This document shows positions 12,959-23,375 of a stretch of 64,000 bases of DNA, in pieces. The stretch spans positions 3,534,001 through 3,598,000 of the forward strand of contig JAGTWJ010000002.1 in assembly GCA_020064725.1 (NCBI GenBank), in the 5' to 3' direction. Within the stretch, counting starts at the first letter, position 1. Each line of letters begins with the position of its first letter. The translations under genes were made by a program, and so were the position numbers. The stretch is from Drechslerella dactyloides. Lineage: Eukaryota > Ascomycota > Orbiliomycetes > Orbiliales > Orbiliaceae. Below the pieces are notes generated by a model. That model worked only from the letters and a program-made list of their open reading frames with translations, made no database searches and was not told where the DNA came from.

Positions 12959-13936
12959 TCGATTCGAATTCCAGATCGGCTGAGGCTGCCCCGATTAATA
13001 TTTCCCATCCCACCTCCGCTTCAGCCCATGTACGATGGATCGAACGAGCCTGTCATCGATATTATATCAGCTGGCTTGATGGTTGTGAATGTCGTACGTA
13101 ATATAATGCACAGCGCCACACGCGTACGTTGCCTCGTAAACTAGATGCCGCGTACGCAGCTGTACGTATGTCCGTGTGTATGCGAGTCCGTTGAAGAGTT
13201 GAAATGGTGGTCGTCGTTCCCTATAGTACATGTAGTAACCAAAAGATAATAAAAAAAAGGAATAGGAAATAGAACAAATCTGCCCCGGCTGCAGGGATAA
13301 GCCCAGCAGGTGAGTGCAACGAGTATTCTTTCCTCTTCGACTGACTTTTTTTTAGCAAATACGGTTTAACCAACCCCCCACGCCGCTGTAGCAGAGTGAA
13401 GTGACATGATCGATACTCCCCCATACAAAAAGAATCGTAAGTCTGTTGTAATGTAAAAGAAAATACAAGAACGGCAAGTCAACACTGTCAACCGATTGGG
13501 CACTTTGTCTCTGTCTTTGTATAGAATAGAATCCAAATCACCCCAAAAATCAGTGTTGTATCTGATAACACCCTCTTGCCTTCGCCTCCAGATGAGTTAG
13601 TCTAGCATACATGGTTGTAAGAGTAAAGTATATGTGCAGTTAGTAGAAGAGAGCGTGACGAAAAGAAAAAAGAGAAGTCAAGGAAAGGTAGAGGGTGTGG
13701 AGGCCGTGGCGTGCGAGGGGTTTGCGTATATACATATGCACAGATTAGTATTCCGTGCTATCAGACGGTTCGGTAGAATTTGAGGTATGGGTCGATTTTT
13801 GGCGTTGGGTTTCGGAGAGGGTGTGGGCCTGATAGCAGGGGTAATGGTATGCGCTGATCGTGCTTTGCTCGACTCGGTCGTGCAAGCGGCGTTTCTATTT
13901 GCGGGTGGGGGTTTTGCCGTCTTTGGGTCCGTATCT

Positions 13937-15176
13937 CTAGAACGGGATTTGTATCGATGGCGCGGCTTGCTGCTGTTCCATGACTTCTTCGGACGCATTC
14001 TCGATCGCCACGGCAAGGCCAACCTTGGCGCCGCCCTGCAAAAATAGAAAAAATCCACGTTAGCCGGCTGCAAGCTCCCGCGAATCCAGTTCGCTACAGC
14101 TGAGGGTTGCACAAACCTTGTAGTGATCCATTTCGCCGGCGAAAGTCAACGTGACCATCGGGGCGACTCTCCGTTCCAGGAGGACACCCAATTTACCCTG
14201 CGTGTCGACCTGGGCTCTCAAGCTGGACTGTCTGAACTCGTACTTGGCGCCTATTGTCGTGACACCGTCGGCGGCAACAGAGTACGGGCCCGTGGGCATG
14301 ATCTTCAAACTGCTCTCAACACCAGCTTCGACGCGCTCAGCCAATTTTCGCCAGTACGTCAGTTGAAGACCGCCAGCGGCTTGCAGCCCAACGCTTGCAA
14401 CCCATCCTGCACCCTGGTACTTTGCCGCGTAGGAAACCAGCGCCTCCGGCGCGGTCACCATCGACTGTCGCTGCCAGACCGTTTCAAGACCGACGGAAAA
14501 GGATTTCGTGACGGATTGGAGGTATTGCATGATGAAGATGCCCGTCAGGCCGCCGTCCAGAATATTCGGGTTGATGGCTTTGAGCGAGGCCGAGAAATCC
14601 TTGCCGGTGTAGTCATTGTCGATCTGGAGCATTGCTTGAGAGGATCCAGGCGCGATCTGGACGTTGGACCGTGTCAAGAACTTTGGGGTCCATTTCCAAT
14701 TGAACCGTCCGGAAAGCTGGCCTTCGTTATCAATGTTGGCTTGGAGGAAGGCCTAAGATGCGACGCAGTGCTGTCAATAACCAATCCTACTTTATCGAGG
14801 CATAGCCGCGGCCGTCACTCTCTTGAGAACCACCCAAACGAGTCTTGTTACACACCTTGCTCGTTCCGTGTATGGCAGAGAATGTGTATGGTGTCGCGGA
14901 GCCGGGCCCACCGAACCCCATGGCGAACGAGTGAGAGACCTGGAACAGCGGGGAGACGCCAAAAATCTTCGCAATGTCGGCTCTTAATCCGGTGAACTGC
15001 ATGTTCGTCAGAAAGACCCCCTTGGTCAGTTCTGCCGAAACGCCTTCGAAAGTTCCGGGATTTGGTAGCTCGAGGGCATCGCGTTTGGCGGATAACGAGG
15101 TCAGACCATCGTTAATTACGGAGTAGAGAGGGTTCTGAGCCAGCCAGTTGAGCTGGTCTTCGGCGACCTTGTCCAT
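13937..15176 (-). CDS. tom40: Mitochondrial import receptor subunit Tom40
   Basis: Beta-barrel pore of the TOM complex in the mitochondrial outer membrane, through which nearly all nuclear-encoded mitochondrial precursors enter. Three exons (14856-15176, 14117-14752, 13937-14035) join in frame to 351 aa, the normal fungal length. Sequence signs are the N-terminal NPGTFE motif and K(G)VFLTNMQFTG, then alternating polar/hydrophobic strands through the middle exon, including KSFSVGLETVWQRQ and TYWRKLAERVEAG. A late strand KLGVLLE resembles a beta-signal. The short last exon encodes a soluble tail with EQQQ. No signal peptide is present, as expected for this barrel. It is divergent from the dehydrogenase gene across 687 bp. 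Confidence 0.95.
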
Positions 15177-15863
15177 CGCGACGGAGTGTCGGCGGCAGGT
15201 GGGGTCGTTGCCGGCCGGTGGAGGGGTGAGGGAGCGGAGGGGCAGAGCGAGGGAAAAGTAGAAATGAGCGGAAGCTGTTGGCGCAGCAGCAGTCAGGCGG
15301 GCAGCCGAGAAGCGTGACGGTGTTCAGGAGAATTTACGACCGTGATGGTGGTGACGGTGATGGTGATGGTGATGGTGGTCGTGAGCAGAATACCGCGGGC
15401 TGGTGGATATGGATGCGACGTCCAGCTGGCCGGCGGCCGACTCGACAAATTTTTGGTCCCAGAAATTTTTCGCCTGTCGAAAGCGCCAAGCACTGGCGCA
15501 GCACAAACGGTTTGTCTCTGCCCGCCAGCGGCTATCGCGTCTGCGCGTTAGCCCGTCGAATGCCGATAGCCAATGCCTGCCTGCCTGCAGGCTGTCGATA
15601 ACGGCATTTGCAAGACGGACGTTGAAGACGCTGAAACAGCGAGGAGGTGGAGATGCCGTGATTATGTCATCCGGCTTCTGACATCGGATGTCTGCGAGCC
15701 ACGCACGGACTCTGCGCCCGGCGCCCGGCGTATAACTGCGATGGGCTGCAGCTGCCCCGATCGAAACTCGAACCTCACCTGCCTCGAGAGTACACACATC
15801 CGGCGCCCGTCCACCATGCAACTTGAACGCGCGCGACGACGCTGAGAAACAGTTACCGTCGTC
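15177..15863. promoter_or_regulatory. Divergent promoter region, tom40 / dehydrogenase
   Basis: A 687-base gap between two start codons facing away from each other, so it should hold both promoters. It contains a GTGATG-type repeat (about 15342-15383), a CTGC run near 15577-15590 and no gene of its own. Confidence 0.6.
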
Positions 15864-17754
15864 ATGGCCAAGTCCGTCGACATGGATACCAGCGGCCAGA
15901 GCACGTGCACGTCTCCGCAGACGGCTGCCGGCACCAGCAATCCGACCATCGACAACCCGTACCCGTCTGGCCTGCCGGCCTCTGCGGGGCCGGTGAACAA
16001 AGACGAGCCTATCCCGCAGCATGTCTGGCTGGTAAGTGCGCACGGCAGTCTGCATTCGCGCTCGCGGAGAGAGGATGCGGATTGGTTTGATTCTTTCGCT
16101 CGTGCGCTCGATCGCGGCTTGGCGACGGACGTTGCTCCTCGCCCGGCTCGCGGCGCAGGGGACGGGTGGTGTTATATTTCTTTATATCACATTTTTCCTT
16201 TCGATGTCATTAGGTTGACGATAGCGGACCTTGTTAATTGATCCCGGGGTACGATAGGTATTTGGCGCCACCGGCCACCTCGGCCAGGCTGTCTCGAACA
16301 CCGCGCTCGCCCGGAACGACTTTGTCGTCCAGGTCGGCCGGACCGGCTGCGACGAAGAGCACCCTCCGCCGGCCCACAAGAACAGCTTCTTCACCGTCTG
16401 CGACGTCAGAGACCGGGAGAGCGTCTCCCAGGTCGTCGATGTGGCCCTCACAATCTGGGGCCGAATAGACACCATTGTCAAGTATGTTTGTTACATAGTC
16501 GTCCGCACGGGTGCTCGCCCATGTATACGTCTATGCACGCATTGATTATGTTCAGCTAATCAGTCTCCTTGCATATGTTATCTGCCGTGTGTGCATGCGC
16601 ATGCGCATGAGGGATATATCATGTATTCGTCGATACGAGGTCATGTCATTGACTTTGGCGTCCCACATGTACCACGAACGCCAGCAACGGACCCGTGCAT
16701 TTCAACGGAAAGAAAGTTTATTTTTCTGAGAAAAAAGGAGAGATTGCATACTGACGTGATATTCTCCTTATCGTGGTGCCGCTTAGCTGTGCCGGCTGCG
16801 GAATCATCGGCGGCTGCGAGGACCAGGATGACTACGAGATTCGTGACCAGATGGAAACCAACTTCCTGGGCCTCTTCAACATGATCCACCTGACCGCGCC
16901 GTACTTTCGGAAGCGCAAGCAGGGGCGTTACATTGTCTTTTCGTCGATCTGTGGATTCCTCGGCTTGCCGGGGCTCGGAGGTACGCGACATTCAGAGCGG
17001 GATAATGATATGTGATATATGCTATATATCGCCATGCATGCAGGGCGATAGGATGCTGATGATATCACACCGTAAGGGTACTGCGGTTCCAAATGGGCGG
17101 CCGAAGGGTTCATTGAATCGCTCATGTACGAGCTGGAGCCATACAACGTCAAGGTTTCGCTCGTGATCGCAGGGTTGGCAAGACATGACCGGTAGGCATA
17201 TATATTCCAATCCGTGCATTGCTGGCTTGCAGATATGCACGAGACTTCGGTTGCTAACCGACTGGGCGTTGCGAAGACAATCTACGGCCACGCAGGGCCG
17301 GAAAGCCAATTGGGCGCACTTTCTCATGACGAGGCCCTCGCAGCCGTATGCTAGCGTGACGTCGCCGGCCAATCACGCGAGGAGAATGGTGCAGTGGATA
17401 CGCGACAAGCAGATCACCAGCGATGTGAAGGTCGGCGAGATGGTTTGGGAGGTATGTGCCTTCGCACTTGTATTTCTTCCGTTTTCTTCTCTACAGAAGC
17501 AATGCATTCTGACAAGAATCCAGCTGGCGCATTGTCAAAATCCTCCCCTTAGACTACTGCTGGGCCAGCACGCTGTCGAGTCGATGCGCGACAAGCTCAG
17601 GTTCACGCTCGAGGAAATCGAAGACTGGAAGCACCTGTACCATCTCGACGATTCCGACCTGCAGACACCGACGCAAACGCAAGACGGCATGGACGGCGGC
17701 GAGATGGAGGACGTAGTCATGTCGAATCGTGAGGAGGAAGATGAGATCAAGTAA
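15864..17754 (+). CDS. Short-chain dehydrogenase/reductase (SDR), substrate unknown
   Basis: NAD(P)-dependent oxidoreductase of the classical SDR type. Six exons (15864-16031, 16258-16481, 16787-16980, 17077-17191, 17277-17451, 17524-17754) join in frame to 368 aa. A non-conserved N-tail of about 55 aa precedes the Rossmann start VFGATGHLG, the cofactor glycine motif. Next come CDVRD, NCAGCG (the usual NNAG position), ETNFLG, then FSSICG with the catalytic Ser and YCGSK with the catalytic Tyr and Lys. The C-terminal part (HARRMVQWI, LAHCQNPPLRLLLG, EIEDWKHL) is a conserved tail of a fungal SDR group. Introns 3 and 4 must use AAG as the 3' splice site to keep frame. Intron 2 is unusually long (305 nt). 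The substrate cannot be told from sequence; no pathway neighbours help. Confidence 0.85.
16586..16609. repeat. Alternating purine-pyrimidine tract with 16-bp palindrome
   Basis: Twenty-four bases alternate strictly between pyrimidine and purine. The last 16 (16594-16609) form a perfect palindrome built on CATGCGCATG. It lies inside intron 2 of the dehydrogenase gene. Confidence 0.9.
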
Positions 17755-17840
17755 TTATTGCGTGATGTTGATAGCGATGGGCTTCGTTGGATTTAGAATA
17801 TATGAGATTACATATATCTGGCCTGTGCGCAGGCCGTGCC

Positions 17841-18313
17841 TCAGCCGCCGTGTAGCGTAGATACAAAGAGTATCTGGTCCTTAGCCTTCAGCTCGTACTC
17901 TCCCTCGCCTTCCAGCTCCCAGTCTGCATCGTTGATGAGCACCAGAATACCCGGCCGACTGCATTGGCGGTTGCAGAAACCCCGTCAGATGAGTTCTTTC
18001 TCACAAACATATTAAACTAACAACGGCTGAAGGTGCTATAAACATACACTGTATCGTTGAGCTCGAACAGCTCGCGCCTCGTGTCCTTCATCTTGTGGTC
18101 GCAGAGGTGCTTGACGAGGAAGTTGATGTTCGAGGCCGCCCCGTCGGCTGTGGTGGCGGGCAGCTCGACATCGAACTTGCGGACGCCATCGAAGAGTATT
18201 TCCAGGCCGCCGCTGACAAGATATACAATACGTTAGCGCCGTTTCGGGGCCTCAAAAATGATGCTGGGGACTGACCCCAGCTCCACGGTGATCGGTATCG
18301 TGCTGGCGGCCAT
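17841..18313 (-). CDS. urm1: Ubiquitin-related modifier 1 (Urm1)
   Basis: Small beta-grasp sulfur carrier that donates sulfur for 2-thiolation of tRNA wobble uridines and can also be conjugated to proteins (urmylation). Three exons (18276-18313, 18048-18212, 17841-17958) join to 106 aa, typical for Urm1. Diagnostic features are GGLEILF near the N-terminus, ELFELNDTVRPGILVLINDADWELEG and the C-terminal STLHGG, whose terminal Gly-Gly is the site of thiocarboxylation. Exon 1 is 38 nt and its donor is GTCAGT. The gene ends 86 bases from the dehydrogenase stop (convergent) and starts 297 bases from CBP80 (divergent). The E1-like partner Uba4 is not in the window. Confidence 0.96.
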
Positions 18314-18610
18314 GTCCAAGGGCGTCTGCGTTCAGAGGTGTGGTAAATTGACGAGAGCGAGCCAGCCTCATTGCGTCTCCCGCCCCGAATTTTTCGGTGT
18401 TCGGACACCAAAAGCCAAACGCGTCCTGTTCCTTCCGCCGCCCCTAAGTTCACCTCCATCCACCACCACCACCGATTCCAGCCACTGCCGCTCCACCATC
18501 GCCAGCAGCCTGCCTGCATCCCGCGCTCTGGACACCCTGGTCTGATACACTCGCCGCGCTCTACTTTTGCAACTACACTCGCTCAGACGCGCATACGCAC
18601 ACCGAACACG
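18314..18610. promoter_or_regulatory. Compact divergent promoter, urm1 / CBP80
   Basis: Only 297 bases separate the two divergent start codons. It includes a pyrimidine-rich stretch toward CBP80 (about 18420-18500). Shared control is inferred from spacing alone. Confidence 0.5.
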
Positions 18611-21559
18611 ATGGTTGACCGCGGCGGCCGGTACGAACGGGACAACAGGGAACGGGACCGGAGCAGCTATCGCGACCAGGGCCGTCCGCAGCATTTCAAG
18701 AAACGGCGCTATCAGGGTGCGTAGACGGTCGACCCAACTCCGAGTCTGTTGTTCTACATCATATCATGTTATACCACGCCAGTCCAGCAGGGCCGTACTG
18801 TTGTTTCGCAAGCCTCAAGACTGACTGACAACTCGCATCCCAGATGACGACGAACGCGACTACCGCCAACAGCGGCCTCGCTACGAGGACCCGATGGTCC
18901 GCCTCCGGAAGGATGTTCTTGCCATCGCGGAATCTGTACGTCGGCGACTCTCGCTTCAACCTCCGACGCGATCGTATGCGATCGATGGCGCCGGACTTCC
19001 GGCTAAGCATATGCTAACTTTTACATAGCCTCTTATTAAAGTCGAAGACTCGATTCGGTCGATTGCAAAGTCGCTATCCGCGCACTGGGACCATGAGGCC
19101 ATCCGCAAGGGATTTATCGCACTCCTGAAAGTCCTGTACGAGCCCCGATTACCCGCTGCTGCCTCGTTACTCGCGCGTAGCTCTAACATTCTCGCAGAGT
19201 CGTCGAACAGCCATTCAAGATCCCGTTCGTCGCAGCGATTGTCCTGTGCGCGAACGCCCAGAAGCATGAAATCGGAAAGCTCGTTCTGGACGAATCGGCG
19301 GTGCAGCTGCAGGAGTATTTGGATAACTGCGAATGGCGCAATTTCAAGTTGATGCTACGGTTCATGGGGTCGATTTCGTGCATGCTTGACGGGGAGGGTG
19401 TCGCGACGCTGCTCAACGATCTGGCTAATCTCACCGGCCTCCTTGCCGCCGAAGGAGGGAGCAGTGTACGATTGTATCCGGTCTTATCATATCCGATGTG
19501 TGATGCTAACTGTTTTGTAGGGTCTCTCGGAAGAGCTGTCGCATGTCATACTGATCACCATCCCGTACATCTTGACGGCGGCGCCTGGCGGCATCACGGA
19601 GGAATTCTTGACTACTTTGATCGAACGGCTGGAAGGAATGCAGGTCACCGCTCCAATTGAGTCACTGCTGGCTCCGTACACCGGACCGAATGCACCTTAC
19701 CCCGCCATGAATGTCTGTGCTCCCGATTCGCATGTGAGGATGACTCGAACCAGCTGACATTTTTATTAGACAACTGCCCTGCTATTGAACGCTTTGAAGG
19801 AGGAGGCCAACAATGGATGGAAATTCGATATTCTCGCGCGACCTTGGGAACCGTTCCTGGCGGAACTGGAGGCTGCCACAAAGCACTTCTTCCCGAGCAT
19901 CTCCATGCCGACCTCGCTCACGGGGGGTACCATCTTCCCAAAGCTGTACTTCTCGGTTTTCCAGGGTGCGCAGTACGAAACCGTCGCGGCCGCGACATCG
20001 ATCACTTCGTCTATCCTCCGCGACGCGATTGGCGACACCATCGGCCTTCTCGACTTCAACCGCATAGCGTGCGCGCGATTTCTGATCGATGTCGACTGCT
20101 ATTTCGCGCCGAATGCGTTTGTGAAGCGCGCTACGCCGTTCGATAAAATCGCGGAGGTGCCGGAGGGCAGGTCGACGTGGAAGCCGGAAGATATCTGTGT
20201 GGACGCCATATTCACCAACATTTTCCAGCTGCCGCAGCCGGAGCACAAGCTCGTTTACTATCACGCCACGCTGACGGAAGTCTGCAAGCTTGCGCCGCAG
20301 GCTGTCGCACCGTCGCTCGGACGAGCGATCCGGTATCTGTACCGGAACCTCGAGTCGATGGACGTCGAGCTGCGATACAGATTCATCGACTGGTTCGCGC
20401 ATCATCTGAGCAACTTTGGATATACGTGGAAATGGACCGAATGGTGTGTTTTTGTATAGGAGGACCGTTTGTGAGTAAGCGCGTAGGCTAATCAACCGGT
20501 TATAGGATCGGAGACCTCCAACTGTCAAAGGTGCACCCGAAGCGTTCGTTCATCCAGGAGGCCGTGGAGAAGGAAATCCGACTGAGCTTCGCCAACCGCG
20601 TCAAGAGCACGCTCCCCGAAGAGTACTCGGGCATGGTCCCGGAAGACAAGGAGAAGGAAGTGCCCGAATTCAACTTCGAGGCCGACGACATTGCGTTCCC
20701 CGAAGAAGGCAAGCAGCTGCTCAACCTGATCCGACAAAAGGCGCCGAACGAGGAAGTGGACGCGCTCATGAACGCGATCACGGAGGCCGCGAGCAACAAG
20801 GGCCTCACGGACTCGACCAAGTACGCGCGGGACATGTACATGACGTGCATCTGCCACATCGGCGCCAAGTCGCTCTCGCACGTGCTCAGCTGCATCGAGC
20901 GGTGCAAGGACAAGCTCACGCAGCTGGGGCAGGAGTCGAACCAGGCGCAGCGGCAGATCGTGGGTACGGTGATGACCTACTGGCAGGAGCAACCCGGGAT
21001 CGGTGCGAACGTGATTGATAAATTGCTCAACTACAGCATTTTGACGCCGCTGTCGGTGATCGAGTGGGTTCTGCTGGACGCCGGGCGGGAGGCGCTGCCG
21101 CGCGGGCATGCCTGGGAGATGGTGAACACGACGACGAGGAAGGTGGTTTCGCGGACGCGCAATCTGGCGGCTGCGCGCAGCGTGCCGGATCTGCCGGAGG
21201 AGCAGACCGCGATTATGGAGCAGGGGCATGAGGTCGCGAAAGCGGAGCAGGCGGAGCTGTTCCGCGTGGTGATGGAGAGTCTGACCGGGTATGCGGACGG
21301 GACGCTGCCGCTGCCGGAGGGCACGCAGCCGGAGGACGCGGAGTGGCTGAAGTGGTGGGCGGCGTCGTGGTTGCGGGCGTTGAAGCGGCAGAGCGACATT
21401 GAGGAGGCCGAGGAGGCGATGCGGATCAGCGGGGCGACGGAGGGGGAGGGGGAGGGTGATGAGACGATGAAGGAGGATGGTGAGGGAAATGGCGAGGGCG
21501 AAGGTGCGGGTGCAGATGCAGATGCCGGTAACGCTGACACGATGGAGGAGGAGGCGTAG
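18611..21559 (+). CDS. CBP80: Nuclear cap-binding protein subunit 1 (CBP80)
   Basis: Large subunit of the nuclear cap-binding complex, which with CBP20 binds the m7G cap and couples capping to splicing, export and decay. Seven exons (18611-18716, 18844-18935, 19029-19135, 19198-19465, 19521-19712, 19770-20443, 20506-21559) join in frame to 830 aa. The Arg/Asp-rich N-terminus with FKKRRYQ looks like a nuclear localisation signal. MIF4G-type helical repeats follow (SAHWDHEAIRKGFIALLKV, VEQPFKIPFVAAIVLCAN). Later segments conserved in CBP80 include VHPKRSFIQEAVEKEIRLS, GAKSLSHVLSCIERCKD and VTYWQEQPGIG-like MTYWQEQPG. The C-terminus is a low-complexity Glu/Gly/Ala tail of about 50 aa. The small subunit gene is not in this window. 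Confidence 0.95.
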
Positions 21560-22299
21560 TAGTCATCATCACGATGGGCGGGTAGCCTGAGAGGAGGATA
21601 TGGCGGTATACGGCTTTAGCTTTACGGCTTTGTATGTCGGTGAGCACGATATATGCTACAGGTTCGACAGATGTATTTTTAGTGTAGTTGATAGTAAGTC
21701 GGTTTCAAGTAATCAATGCATGATATGCTACAGTGCACGATATCAATCAATGCTCGGGAATGCGGTTGACTTTCTTTTCTTTGATAATTTTCCATTGTTT
21801 TTGAGGTTGTTTGCTAGCTAAAATATATCTGTCTGTCTACTACAAAAGAGCCAGGACTTCAACATGACGTACGCAGCCAAGAATGATACATACAGGACGC
21901 CGACTGACCGCCTGACTGACGAATGAAACGAATGAGCAAAATAGTACATGAATACGTGCCGTCCAACTCCACATTTTATAACGCCAGGATGCAAAGAAAC
22001 AAAAGTTATGAAAGCACCAGATACCGGCGAACCAAGAAAAAAACGAAAATGATGCGTACATTTATGCGTGAAGCCAGGTCAGGCAAAGTACTATGCTTGG
22101 AAGCCAGCAAGGATATAAGCAGCAGCCATGAGGGGGCGGCGCCGAAGGCCGGGGAAATATACACTCGAAGAAAACAGAAACATCCACTTGTACTGGAGGG
22201 TTGCCGTCCAGAGTACTCGGCTCGTATGTGCGCGTGTCTTATCCGACTGTATCTGTCGGTCTGTCGGTCTGTCTCAGTTCATCGAATACAGAACAGGAC
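21560..22299. other. Convergent 3' region, CBP80 / centromeric histone
   Basis: A 740-base gap between two facing stop codons. It is AT-rich in its first half and carries short CTGT/TCGG repeats (about 21826-21840 and 22245-22280). No gene is seen; it should hold both 3' UTRs. Confidence 0.6.
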
Positions 22300-22853
22300 T
22301 TAGCCGAGCCCGCCAAAGGCACCGCGGATGCGGCGCGCCAGCTGGATGTCCTTCTGCATGACGGTCACCCGCTTGGCGTGTATCGCGCACAGGTTCGCGT
22401 CCTCAAACAGGTGGACGAGGAAGGCTTCGGTGGCCTCCTGCAGGGCCTGCAGGGCCTGGCTTTGCCAGCGCATCGGGTCGGTGGAGCGGTGGAAGTGCGA
22501 GTTGACAATGTCGATTTGCTCGGTGCAGATTTCGCGGACGAGGCGGCTGAAGGGGAGCTTGCGCAGCAGGAGGTCGGTTGACTTTTGGTACTTGCGGATC
22601 TCGCGCAGGGCTACGGTGCCGGGCTTGAAGCGGTGGGTCTTCTTGATGGGGACCGGGTCGCCGGCTGCAGTGAATGAACAGATACGTTAGCATATACTCT
22701 CATCTTATCGCGGGGGGTGCAGTGGATGGTGGACGTACGCTGGACGCCGGACGAGCGTCGTTTCCCGCCGGTGCTCGTTCCGGGGACGGTCTTGCCCTTG
22801 CCGCCGAGGGATGAGCGCTTGGACAGCGGTTTGGATGGCTTTGTGGGTGCCAT
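22300..22853 (-). CDS. cenH3: Centromeric histone H3 variant (CENP-A/CenH3)
   Basis: Replaces H3 in centromeric nucleosomes and specifies where the kinetochore forms. Two exons (22739-22853, 22300-22664) join to 159 aa. A basic N-tail of about 40 aa, unlike the H3 tail (no ARTKQTAR), is followed by GDPVPIKKTHRFKPGTVALREIRKYQKSTDLL, then KLPFSRLVREI, RWQSQALQALQEA and EAFLVHLFEDANLCAIHAKRVT, ending LARRIRGAFGGLG. The Trp in RWQSQAL in place of the H3 Phe, the divergent tail and the long loop 1 mark it as CENP-A rather than H3. Loop 1, between REI and RWQ, holds 19 residues including NSHFHRS, longer than I know in this family. It is divergent from the MMTAG2-like gene. Confidence 0.94.
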
Positions 22854-23375
22854 TTTCGGCGTGTGGTAGGAGGTAGGTAGGTAGGTAGGAGAGACGAGAG
22901 AGGGTAGCTGAGCTACTCGAGATACTCTCGGCGGGTGGTGATGCGATGGGCGGTGGAATGGAGATGCGGGATGGCTGGGCTGATGACGATGCGGGCGCAA
23001 GTAGCGTAAAAGGCCGAGCCGGTTCTCGCGATAGACAGCAGCGGACAGCGACAACAATCGCGACGGTTCGAGATGTGTACTCTGGAGAGAGAAGACAGGC
23101 ACTGCTGAAAGAGAAGAGGAGGAAGGAAGGAAGAAGAAGGAAGAAGAAGATGAATTACAGTTCCGGATTCCGTAAGGTGGGCAATTTATCGCTTTCTTTG
23201 AGGGGCGGCCTCCTTTCGCGGGCGCAATTAAACGAATGGCTGGGCGACGCGCCGCCGTTTTTCGCGTTGCGGGGAGCTAGCAGTAACTCGCGGTCGGACC
23301 GCGTCAAACTCTCCGCCATCGCCATCGTCACCTCTCCGCTTCAAGCTTCACCCCCGACGACGACCATCGCAGCCA
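22854..23375. promoter_or_regulatory. Divergent promoter region, cenH3 / MMTAG2-like
   Basis: A 522-base gap between two divergent start codons. It contains a GTAG tetranucleotide repeat (22865-22891) just upstream of the histone start and a GGAAGAA purine tract (about 23105-23152). Confidence 0.6.
22865..22891. repeat. (GTAG)n repeat 5' of cenH3
   Basis: About five GTAG units with one interruption, starting 12 bases upstream of the histone start codon. It probably lies in the leader, where the sense strand reads CTAC repeats. Confidence 0.9.

Larger units (their letters stand above)
3781..13936. other. 10 kb gene-free, repeat-rich interval
   Basis: Between the start of GSK-3 and the stop of tom40 I find no supported gene on either strand. 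The DNA is neither AT-rich nor obviously transposon-derived. It carries many simple repeats: GAAGCA units near 4354-4402, GTC at 5121-5147, CTG at 7321-7347, CAGA at 7820-7854, poly-A at 9836-9852, T22 at 11354-11375, CTGT near 11504-11540 and GGCT at 12939-12958. Scattered CAGC, CTGC and GATC(GATT) runs also occur. The part next to 3781 must contain the GSK-3 promoter and leader, and the part next to 13936 the tom40 3' UTR. The longest ATG-started frame is about 325 codons (8186-9163), with no recognisable domain. Confidence 0.6.
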
